A DNA stretch of 54,997 nucleotides from HGM04593 sp964458275. Its GTDB lineage: Bacteria > Bacteroidota > Bacteroidia > Bacteroidales > Bacteroidaceae. How positions within the stretch are numbered: position 1 is the stretch's first letter; the number at the start of each line of letters is the position of its first letter. Position numbers and translations under genes: made by a program. A model generated the notes under the pieces. It did no database searches. It was given only the letters and a program-made list of their open reading frames with translations, and was not told the origin of the DNA. Positions 15,886-23,854 of this stretch are shown one piece after another. The stretch is taken from assembly GCA_964458275.1 (NCBI GenBank), contig CAYWIE010000012.1:1-54997 (forward strand), in the 5' to 3' direction.

Positions 15886-17649
15886 TTATTCCTCATCTTC
15901 CTCAACGGGTTCAAGGATGATGCAGTCGAGACGCAATACGCGGTTGAAGTCTGTTTCGCGACGACCAACATTTGATTTAACCTCAAGAGAAGTGTTCATC
16001 AGGTTGGTTGCAAAACCATACTCTGTGAAGGGGAACTTAATCTTCATGGGCTTGGTGGGATCCTCTGCATCGGGGATGAATACTGTGTCGATGCGTGTGG
16101 GATCGTTGCTGATGCCCTTAACCTCTACAAGCTTTGACTGCTTGCCGTTTGCATCTGTTGCACGGAGAATAAAGTCAACCTTGTTGGGCTGAGATGTTGC
16201 GGGGTCTACACGGCGTGATGCAATGTGAGGGGGAACAAACACTACCTTTACATTGTATGTAGCCGAAAGTACCTCAGGAAGTGTGAAGATAAGTGTAGGG
16301 TTACCTGTACTTGCAAGGGGTGATACCTCAACGTATGTATTGTCTGAAAGCTTGCCGCCCTGCTTGATGATTGAATCGTGCATTGCTGCCTGTGCTACAT
16401 ATACAACGTTGGGGTCTGTACCTGAAGTAACGAAGTTGTCCTTGTTCTTCTCATTACCCTGGTATGTGGGGTTCTCGGCTTCTACCTTGATTGTATCGTG
16501 CCAAGTGTAGAAAGGAGAGTAGTTGAACAGATCCTTAACGTAGAGTGTACCGTTTGAACACTCAACACCTTCGCGTGTACCGGCAAAGATATCATCCTTA
16601 GAGAAGAGACGACGCTTAACTGTGTATGTCGCAAGGAGTGAGTCGTCGCGCAAACCGTCGCCGTCATTATCAACAGCCCAAGCATACTTGTGGGCGGGTG
16701 TCTGATCTCTGTCGCTGAACAAAGAGTAGTTCAAGAGCGCCTTGCGAGCATAGAAGTGTCTCAAAGAGTCTGTACGGAACTGCTCTGCCTCGCCGAGTTT
16801 TGTATCACAATAGTAGTTGTAATATGTCTCTGCCTTTGCAGTCCACTCTGTCCACACCTCGTTTGAAGGCACAACGAATGAGTATGAAGAGTCCTCCATT
16901 GCTACGCTACCGATACCTGCGGTGTATTTGTCGCCGTATGTAAAGAACCACTGGTTAGAGTTTGAGAATACAGAGTCGAGGTATGTCTTGTTACCCTGTA
17001 CTGTGGGACCTTCGATACTTGCCCACTCGTCGAACTCGCGGATGTTGAATGAGTAGAGGAACTTAGCCACTGAATCGGCACCCTCAGCAATTTCGAGGTA
17101 CTCCCAAAGGTTGAGAGCGTAGTTTACTGTACCGCCGATTTTGTGTACAAGACCGTTGTTTGCGGGAATGTTCTTCTCGATAACCTGCATGCCGTCGAAT
17201 GTGTAACCATCCTTGAAGTTACCTACGAAAGGTACCATTTTCTCGTTGAGAAGGAGCATGAAGTTATCTGCTGCCATTGAGTCTGAAGCTGCATACTTGT
17301 AGTTTGCAATGTGAGACTCTACAAAACGGTTAAGAACTTTATCGCGGTTACCGTTTGCGATTTCCTGCAAGAGAGAGTCTTTGTTGACATACTCGTTGAC
17401 AGGAGCCCACAAAGTGTAAACACGAGACTGGTTGAGCAGTGAGTCTGCGCAACCCAAAGCTTCTACTACGGCACTGAAGTTCGAAAGTTCGCCATCGCTC
17501 TTGACAATGTCAAGAATTGATGTACGGCTCGCGTTTGTGCCATTGTCATCGTAATGGTCATCCCAATCCTCGGTGCAGGCTGTGTTGATAAACATTGCAC
17601 TCAGGACAGCAAGGGCCATCGACATTCCATGTTTTAATTTTCTATTCAT
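15886..17649 (-). CDS. FAS1 (fasciclin)-domain surface lipoprotein, FAS1-D
   Basis: The 587-residue lipoprotein has lipid Cys25 (NTAC) followed by TEDWDD, an acidic surface-export signal. FAS1 domains are modules of about 140 residues used in cell adhesion and matrix binding. Module 1 (about 43-190) has the H1-type motif YTLWAPVNEYV, the middle histidine region FVESHIANYKY and the closing strand NNGLVHKIGG. A weaker second module (about 195-400) contains YSFVVPSNEVWTEW. The C-terminal 150 residues look like a beta-sandwich (TYNVKVVFVPP ... DCIILEP) of unknown type. It lies 31 bp after FAS1-C and 15 bp before SusC1 in the same operon. Ligand and exact role are unknown; a ligand-binding or adhesive role beside SusCD is inference. 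Confidence 0.82.
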   Translation of the reverse strand: MNRKLKHGMSMALAVLSAMFINTACTEDWDDHYDDNGTNASRTSILDIVKSDGELSNFSAVVEALGCADSLLNQSRVYTLWAPVNEYVNKDSLLQEIANGNRDKVLNRFVESHIANYKYAASDSMAADNFMLLLNEKMVPFVGNFKDGYTFDGMQVIEKNIPANNGLVHKIGGTVNYALNLWEYLEIAEGADSVAKFLYSFNIREFDEWASIEGPTVQGNKTYLDSVFSNSNQWFFTYGDKYTAGIGSVAMEDSSYSFVVPSNEVWTEWTAKAETYYNYYCDTKLGEAEQFRTDSLRHFYARKALLNYSLFSDRDQTPAHKYAWAVDNDGDGLRDDSLLATYTVKRRLFSKDDIFAGTREGVECSNGTLYVKDLFNYSPFYTWHDTIKVEAENPTYQGNEKNKDNFVTSGTDPNVVYVAQAAMHDSIIKQGGKLSDNTYVEVSPLASTGNPTLIFTLPEVLSATYNVKVVFVPPHIASRRVDPATSQPNKVDFILRATDANGKQSKLVEVKGISNDPTRIDTVFIPDAEDPTKPMKIKFPFTEYGFATNLMNTSLEVKSNVGRRETDFNRVLRLDCIILEPVEEDEE

Positions 17650-17680
17650 ATTATTAATAATTTAATTTATTTCGTTAAAA

Positions 17681-19810
17681 TCAATAGCGGTCTTCGGGTA
17701 CAGTAGGATCAGTAACCACTGCCTTGGGTACTATCTCGAAGTAGTCGTGATGTCCCTGTGAGTTGGTTGCCTGGTCTTCGCGTACGTTCTTCATACGGAA
17801 CCAGTGATCGCCCTTAGAGAGATAGAATGTTCCAAGAACATAGCGCATGGGAATGCTTGTCTCGCGAGTCTCTGCGCCACCTGCTACCTTGAACGATGCG
17901 GGTGCTTTCATCCAATTACGGTTGTGCATCTCCTTGTCGTTCTCTGCAATCTCTGTTTCGTCTGCCAATTCAGAGTCCTTGATGAAGCCGATGAAAGCCT
18001 CTGTCTCTGTATTGTAGCGCAAGTCTACGGGGATACCTGTAGGTTTGCCGTCGATGTAGAACTGTACCACACTACGGTTGCTGTAACGTGCATAGCCGAA
18101 ACGCATCTCGTATGTTCCTTCGGGTACATAAGGTATTCTGTACTCGATGTCGAAGAGTCCGGATGCGAGCAATTCGTCGCCCTGGTAGTTGTTCCAGCCG
18201 TTGGTAGCGGTAAGATAGTAGTTCTCGCTCAATGACGAATTGAACTTCGCACGCTTGAGATAGCCGTCGGGGATGAAGAATACCTCGATTTTGCTGTCGC
18301 GGTTGTACCAACGGATGTTGTTGTTGGTAAGTTCGGGGAACCATGATGCGAAGTCCCAACGCATACGTTCGCGCAATACGTTGCCTGCCATCTCTGCCTC
18401 GTTGTAGATGAGAATCTTGTTGATGGGATGCAGACGTCCGTTGATTGCCTCGTCTATGAATTGAGGCATGAATTCGATTGCCTTGCTCGGAGACATTACC
18501 ACTACGTTGAGATAATCACGCATTTTGTGGTTGAAGAATTTCTTTCCCTTGTTCTGTGCGTAATTGATGACAATGTCTGAACCGTATTCCTCGCTGGTCA
18601 AAGGACGTGTAACCTTAACCATTGTGTAGGGCAACATTGTCTCGAAGTAGTCGTAACGGTCGAACTGAGCACCGTACATCATGTTCTCTGAATCGTACGA
18701 ACCCTTATAGTTCTCCATGACGAATCCGCCGGGGCCTGTACCGCTTGCATACTGCAACTGACGGTCGAGTATGTGGTAAGCCACGAACTTGTAGAGTGCA
18801 TTGTCGGGATGTGTATAGTCATCAGCCTGCTCGGTACCGTACCACTCTTGGCAAAGTGTTATCAAGTCCTGCTCATTGTTGATTCCGTAGAGTTTGAATA
18901 TGGAATCGGGCTCAACAAACATTGTGTACTTGTACTTCTTGCTACCGGGATAGTAACATTTTCCTCTGTGGCTGGTAGAGTTGATATAGTCTGATGAGAA
19001 GCTCTGTCCGCATACTTCGCTGTTTGCATACTCTGCGTCCTCTGTCAATCGCATAGCTGAGTCAAGCTCTGTCATGTCGAGGATTCTCGCCCAGATTGCA
19101 AAATAGTCCTCCATTGAAGAGAGAAGGTCGGGAAGAAGCGCGGTAGAGGGATTCAATACAGCGTCCAATGTCTGTATGACACCGTTCTCAAGCTCAACGT
19201 CGCTCTCAATGATTCTTGCGTTGTTGTTCAACAGCGGACGAACCACTGATGTTACAGAGTCAACTGTCCAAACCATTGTAATGAAGCGGTCGTTCATATT
19301 GGGGCTGGGGAAAGAGCCTTCGGAAAGGTCTATCGTCAGATAGGCTCTTTCCAGAAGGTGATTCTTCGCAATTTCGGTACACATGGAGTCGGACAAGTCT
19401 TCCAACAGAGGAGAGTGCACTCCTGTATCGTGGAAATCTTTGGGGTCCAGCTCACCGCTCTCCAATTTGGCAAGGTCACTGTGATAGATTGAGTCCTGCT
19501 CAATAAGGAAACGTGTGATTGCATCGTTTGTAGGCGCGAAACATGTATAGTGTCCGTAAGTGGAGAGCAGGTGTCTCACACTGCCCGACTCGCTGCGGCC
19601 GATGCGCGCGTGGTCGAGGATGTAGAGGTAGCTGCTGTATGTCTCTGAACGGTTCTCCATGTAGTCAATGAGTGTCTCGCCTGTAAACGTATAACGGTTC
19701 GATTCATCTATGTCTTCAGAACATCCGGCTGTGCCGAGCACAACGCATAGCGACAAAACTGCTGTGAGCTTGCCTACCATACTTCTGAATATGTTGTTTT
19801 TGTATGACAT
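17681..19810 (-). CDS. FAS1-domain surface lipoprotein, FAS1-C (paralogue of FAS1-B)
   Basis: The 709-residue lipoprotein has lipid Cys30 (TAGC) followed by SEDIDE. Two FAS1-like modules are visible. The first (about 45-235) has YTCFAPTNDAI, EIAKNHLLERAYLT and ENGVIQTLDAVL. The second (about 330-480) ends with the usual pattern as NGRLHPINKILIYN. The last 200 residues form a beta-rich region (EGTYEMRFGYARY, FYIDGKPTGIPVDLR, LSKGDHWFRMKNV) that resembles a CBM6-like or malectin-like sandwich by pattern only. It aligns with FAS1-B along its whole length, with long near-identical stretches such as SNRYTFTGET and DFHDTG, so the two arose by tandem duplication. The gap to FAS1-B is 24 bp. Confidence 0.82.
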   Translation of the reverse strand: MSYKNNIFRSMVGKLTAVLSLCVVLGTAGCSEDIDESNRYTFTGETLIDYMENRSETYSSYLYILDHARIGRSESGSVRHLLSTYGHYTCFAPTNDAITRFLIEQDSIYHSDLAKLESGELDPKDFHDTGVHSPLLEDLSDSMCTEIAKNHLLERAYLTIDLSEGSFPSPNMNDRFITMVWTVDSVTSVVRPLLNNNARIIESDVELENGVIQTLDAVLNPSTALLPDLLSSMEDYFAIWARILDMTELDSAMRLTEDAEYANSEVCGQSFSSDYINSTSHRGKCYYPGSKKYKYTMFVEPDSIFKLYGINNEQDLITLCQEWYGTEQADDYTHPDNALYKFVAYHILDRQLQYASGTGPGGFVMENYKGSYDSENMMYGAQFDRYDYFETMLPYTMVKVTRPLTSEEYGSDIVINYAQNKGKKFFNHKMRDYLNVVVMSPSKAIEFMPQFIDEAINGRLHPINKILIYNEAEMAGNVLRERMRWDFASWFPELTNNNIRWYNRDSKIEVFFIPDGYLKRAKFNSSLSENYYLTATNGWNNYQGDELLASGLFDIEYRIPYVPEGTYEMRFGYARYSNRSVVQFYIDGKPTGIPVDLRYNTETEAFIGFIKDSELADETEIAENDKEMHNRNWMKAPASFKVAGGAETRETSIPMRYVLGTFYLSKGDHWFRMKNVREDQATNSQGHHDYFEIVPKAVVTDPTVPEDRY

Positions 19811-19834
19811 AATGATTCTTAATCTTTATCTTAA

Positions 19835-22033
19835 TTAGTTCTTGTCCTCAGGGTTAGAGGGGTCTACGATGATTCCGCGTGGAACAATTTCAAGGTAGTT
19901 GTGCATGAACTCGGCAACAGTGTTGTCGCCCTCCATCACATTCTTGAAACGTACCCAGTGGTCGCCCTCTGTGAGGTTGAATGTACCGAGAATAAGGCGG
20001 GCTGCTGTCTCAGCGTCACGCAATGGTGTAACACCGTCGCCAATGAACGCTGATGCGGGACCTTTCATCCAACCGCGGTTACGGCGTGCCTTGTCGTCCT
20101 CGTCGATAGCCTCAGGGTCGCCGAGCGTTCTGTCTTTTACGAAAGCAAAACGCTGCTTGACAAGCTGGCTTGCGCTCTCTGTACGGAGGTCTACGGGAAT
20201 ACCTGCAACCTTGCCGTCAACGTATGTCTGTGCCACACCACGTGTGTCGCAAAGACATGTTCCGAGACGGAGCTCATATGTTCCTGCGGGAACGTGCGGT
20301 ATACGGTACTCGAAGTCGTACATACCTGCTGTGATGACCTCATCACCCTGATAGTCTGACCATGAGTTTGTGTATCCGTAGTGAGGACAGAGATAGTACA
20401 TGTGAGACTCGGCAGAGTTGAACTTGATACGCTCACAGTAACCATCGGGAATCATGTGGTGCTCTGTCTTGTCGTGGTTGTTGTTCACCCAACGGATGTT
20501 GTTGTTGGTAAGTTCCGGGAAGAACGCCATGAAGTTGATACGCATACGTTCGTTGAGGATATTGCCCTTCATCTCGTTATCGTTGTAGATTATGATCTTG
20601 TCAACCGGGTGTATGATACCGTTGATTGCCTCCTGCTTGAAGTCGAATGTAGAATCGACAAGTGCCTTGAAATCGGCAACTGTAAATATGCGAACGTTCA
20701 TGTGATTGCGCATATCAGGGTTGCGGAAGCGTGCACCCTTCTCTTGAGCGTAATTGGCAACAATCTGGTTTGTGAGTTCAGGGTAGAAAGACTCTGAATA
20801 GGGCTTTGTAAACTTCATAAGCTTACCGTTGCCGAGAAGTGTTTCGTAGTACTCATAACGGTCGATTCCGTACTCTGCACCATTCTGCTTTTCTGAGTCG
20901 AACGATGTCTTGCTGATCTTGATGTTGTCCTGAACGAAACCTCCTGAATACTGCAACTGACGGTCAATGATATGATATGCCATCAGACGGTACAAGGGGT
21001 TGTTGGGACTTGTAAGGTCATCGTAATCGGGTGTACCCTCGTGATATGTCTCGCCGTACCATTTGTTTGCAAATGCCACAAGGTCGTCGAAGTTGTTGAT
21101 TCCGTTCTCACGAAGCACTACGTCGGGCACTGCAAGAAGAGTGTACTTCACATAGTGTGTTTCGGGAACCAATGCAGGACGGGCTCCACTTGCCTGCCAT
21201 TCACGGGGGAAATGGTCGCCGTAGTTCCAGCTGCATGAGGGATCTGTGCCGGGAATGTCGCGCTTAGTCTCGCGTATGCGCTCGTCGATTCCAGTCTTGA
21301 AGATTGCCTCAGAGTAGATGCTGAAGACCTCTTCGTAACTTTTGAGAAGGTCGGGCAACTGTGCTGTCGAGGGACTGAGCACGCGGTCGATAATCTGGAT
21401 GATACCGTTCTCTACTTCGTTGTCCGAGTCGAGTATTGTAGAGCTGTCGTTGAGCTTGATGGATACTGTTCCGGTAATGGTGTCTGCCACCCAGTAGAGT
21501 GTGATGTAACGGTCGTTGAGGTTAGGAGTGGGGAACGCACCTTCGGCAAGGTCTACTGTGAGGTAGCCCTCTTCGAGGATGTGGTTCTTCGCAATCTCGC
21601 AACACATTGAGTCGCTCAGGTCCTCAAGATAGGGTGAGTGAATACCTGTGTCGTGGAAGTCCTTAATATCTATGAGACCTGCATCGAGCTTTGCCTTTTC
21701 TGCCCAATAGATTGAGTCCTGTTCGAAAAGGTGGCGCTGTACGGCTGCATTAGTAGGTGCAAAGCAGGTGTAGTTTCCGTATGTCGAAAGCAAGTGCTTG
21801 ACACTGCCGGCTGACTCGCGACCGATTGTGGCTCTGTTGAGGATGGTGATGAAGTCGCTGAATACATCCGAACGGTTCTCAAGATAGTCGATTACAGTCT
21901 CGCCGGTGAATGTGTAGCGGTTGGACTGGTCGATATCGTCAGAACAGCTCTGTGTGGCAACTCCTGTGAAACAGAGTGCTGCTGCCGAGAGGGCTCCTAT
22001 AATATTTCTGAATATTGTTTTCTTAAATGTCAT
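19835..22033 (-). CDS. FAS1-domain surface lipoprotein, FAS1-B (paralogue of FAS1-C)
   Basis: The 732-residue lipoprotein has lipid Cys30 (TQSC) followed by SDDID, close to the acidic SDD-type export signal of Bacteroidetes surface lipoproteins. The frame is open to 22057, but the start at MTFKKTIFR aligns exactly with the MSYKNNIFR start of its paralogue, so 22033 is chosen. FAS1 module 1 shows YTCFAPTNAAV, EIAKNHILEEGYLT and NGIIQIIDRVL; module 2 closes with NGIIHPVDKIIIYN. The C-terminal beta region has PAGTYELRLGT, TYVDGKVAGIPVDLR and LTEGDHWVRFKNV, resembling a carbohydrate-binding sandwich by pattern only. It follows SusD2 across an 87 bp gap that carries a strong hairpin. The function is not known. 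Confidence 0.82.
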   Translation of the reverse strand: MTFKKTIFRNIIGALSAAALCFTGVATQSCSDDIDQSNRYTFTGETVIDYLENRSDVFSDFITILNRATIGRESAGSVKHLLSTYGNYTCFAPTNAAVQRHLFEQDSIYWAEKAKLDAGLIDIKDFHDTGIHSPYLEDLSDSMCCEIAKNHILEEGYLTVDLAEGAFPTPNLNDRYITLYWVADTITGTVSIKLNDSSTILDSDNEVENGIIQIIDRVLSPSTAQLPDLLKSYEEVFSIYSEAIFKTGIDERIRETKRDIPGTDPSCSWNYGDHFPREWQASGARPALVPETHYVKYTLLAVPDVVLRENGINNFDDLVAFANKWYGETYHEGTPDYDDLTSPNNPLYRLMAYHIIDRQLQYSGGFVQDNIKISKTSFDSEKQNGAEYGIDRYEYYETLLGNGKLMKFTKPYSESFYPELTNQIVANYAQEKGARFRNPDMRNHMNVRIFTVADFKALVDSTFDFKQEAINGIIHPVDKIIIYNDNEMKGNILNERMRINFMAFFPELTNNNIRWVNNNHDKTEHHMIPDGYCERIKFNSAESHMYYLCPHYGYTNSWSDYQGDEVITAGMYDFEYRIPHVPAGTYELRLGTCLCDTRGVAQTYVDGKVAGIPVDLRTESASQLVKQRFAFVKDRTLGDPEAIDEDDKARRNRGWMKGPASAFIGDGVTPLRDAETAARLILGTFNLTEGDHWVRFKNVMEGDNTVAEFMHNYLEIVPRGIIVDPSNPEDKN

Positions 22034-22085
22034 AATTCTATTTTTATGCTCATTCATTGGTTGTTGATAGTGGAACTTTTATCGT

Positions 22086-22111
22086 CCCTGCCGGGCTTGC
22101 ACCCGACAGGG
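22086..22111 (-). other. intercistronic hairpin between SusD2 and FAS1-B
   Basis: On the transcribed strand, CCCTGTCGGG and CCCGGCAGGG form a 10 bp stem with one G-U pair around a six-base loop. No T run follows directly (ACGATAAAAG), so it looks like a stability or processing element rather than a full terminator, although partial termination is possible. Confidence 0.7.
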
Positions 22112-22120
22112 GGCAATATT

Positions 22121-23842
22121 TTAGTTCTGCTCTATTGAGTTATTGCTTTCGAATGCAGGGTTCTGCTTAAGCAACGGGTTCAACTTCAACTCTCTTTCGT
22201 AGATGGGGCAGAAGAGCGAGTTGATTGATGCCATCTTGCTCTGTACCGCACCTGCGTTGCTGTCGAGTTTCTTGGTAATGAGCTCAAGGATGCTCTTTGT
22301 GCTACCCTCGATGAGTGCTTTCTGTACAAGGTCGTACCAACGTTTGCCCTCGAATGTGAGCTCGCGGAGACGCTCGTCGAGTACAAGGCTCTTCATCTGC
22401 TCCTGTGAACTGTACTGGTCGAACTTGAGTGTATCGCGCTCGTTGATGAGTGAACGTCTGTTCACGCTCTGTACAAGTGCGAATGCCTTGTTAAGGTCGT
22501 CAGCCTCGGTGTTGCGGTGTGCAAGCGCCTGAGCTTTCATGAGCATAACGTCTGTCTTGCGGTAGATGATCCAGTTTGCAGGACACTCGCTGCTGCCGTG
22601 CCAGAAGTAGGCGTTTGCTTCTCCGTTGAGGGGTGAACGGCTTGCTGCATACTTGGCAATGGTGTATGTTGTCTTGTCGTCTGTACCTGCCTTGAGAGGA
22701 GCGTTGGTGTAAGCGTAGAGACGCACATCGTTCTCGTTGTAGAGTGACTGTGTGATGGGAGCCTTTGCAGGAGCGATGAAAGCACCTGATGTGGGGCTGT
22801 AGCCATAGAATTCGGTAACTGCCGTGTTGGCGTTGTTGTAACCATCGAGGCTGAGTTCGAAGACTGACTCTATTGACTCTTCTAGGCCGAAGATCTGTGC
22901 ATATGCATTAGAAGCCATCAGAGCCTTGGTTGTCTCGTTGGTGATGAGGAAGTAGGGGTTCTTTGTACCGGGACCTACCTCAGTCATCTGCTCGTTGCGC
23001 TTTTCATACATCTCTATCATCTCGCGCTGCATGGGCTCTATTACAGAGTCGCAGTTCTCGATTGCCTTGGTGTAGTACTCCAACACTTTTGCTGAAGGCT
23101 CTGTGGTGCCCTCTTCGTACTGTGTGAATGCTGCACGCCAGAGGTTCACGTCTGCCATCATTGCATATACTGCGTTGCGTGTGATGCGGCAGTAGTTGTA
23201 TGAGTCGTATGAGAATCCGCCTTTCTTCATTACAAGACCTGATGCACGGTCAAGGTCGACCATGATGCTGTCGAGTACTTCGAGAGCACCACGCTGAGGA
23301 TAGTAAATCTCCTGCTCATCGGCATCCATTGCCTCAAGTGCCAAAGGAACATCACGGAATGAGCGTACAAGGTAGAAGTGGCAAAGTGCGCGCAATGCGT
23401 ATGCCTCACCCATTACTACCTCAAGGTCGCCCTGCGTAAAGTCGGGGTCCTCTTCCATTACGCCGGGAGCGTACTTGATGAGCATGTTACAGTAGTTGAT
23501 TGTCTGATAGAATACTGCCCAATCGAAGTAATCGTTTGTTTCGAGAAGGTTTGCCTCTACGATGTATTTGAGGTTGGTCTCGGCGTTTGTACGTGTTACC
23601 ATGTTGTCGGCACGCAACTCGCCCCAGATCATCATTCTCTTGATGGTATTTGAATTTACCATGTTCTTATAACAGGTAGCCAACATACCGTTGACGTCCT
23701 CTGCGGTTTTCCAATAGTTCTCCAAAATCACGGAGTTGGTAGGATAGATGGTCAAGTAGTCCGTACAAGATGTCATGAAAGTAGAGCATCCGAGGACAAT
23801 TGCCATAACCGCTGCACCTAATATATTTTTAATTCTTTTCAT
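22121..23842 (-). CDS. SusD/RagB-family surface lipoprotein (SusD2)
   Basis: Ligand-capturing lipoprotein that caps SusC2. The 573-residue length is typical. The signal peptide ends at MTSC with lipid Cys26, followed by TDYL. SusD hallmarks are the N-terminal NYWKTAEDVNGMLATCYKNM helix pair, GEAYALRALCHFYLVRSF in the TPR region, and the C-terminal LVLDERLRELTFEGKRWYDLV box. The gap to SusC2 is 12 bp. It is unlike SusD1 in sequence and lacks the acidic insertion, so the two SusCD pairs probably bind different ligands or different parts of one ligand. Confidence 0.95.
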   Translation of the reverse strand: MKRIKNILGAAVMAIVLGCSTFMTSCTDYLTIYPTNSVILENYWKTAEDVNGMLATCYKNMVNSNTIKRMMIWGELRADNMVTRTNAETNLKYIVEANLLETNDYFDWAVFYQTINYCNMLIKYAPGVMEEDPDFTQGDLEVVMGEAYALRALCHFYLVRSFRDVPLALEAMDADEQEIYYPQRGALEVLDSIMVDLDRASGLVMKKGGFSYDSYNYCRITRNAVYAMMADVNLWRAAFTQYEEGTTEPSAKVLEYYTKAIENCDSVIEPMQREMIEMYEKRNEQMTEVGPGTKNPYFLITNETTKALMASNAYAQIFGLEESIESVFELSLDGYNNANTAVTEFYGYSPTSGAFIAPAKAPITQSLYNENDVRLYAYTNAPLKAGTDDKTTYTIAKYAASRSPLNGEANAYFWHGSSECPANWIIYRKTDVMLMKAQALAHRNTEADDLNKAFALVQSVNRRSLINERDTLKFDQYSSQEQMKSLVLDERLRELTFEGKRWYDLVQKALIEGSTKSILELITKKLDSNAGAVQSKMASINSLFCPIYERELKLNPLLKQNPAFESNNSIEQN

Positions 23843-23854
23843 ATTTCGCTAATT

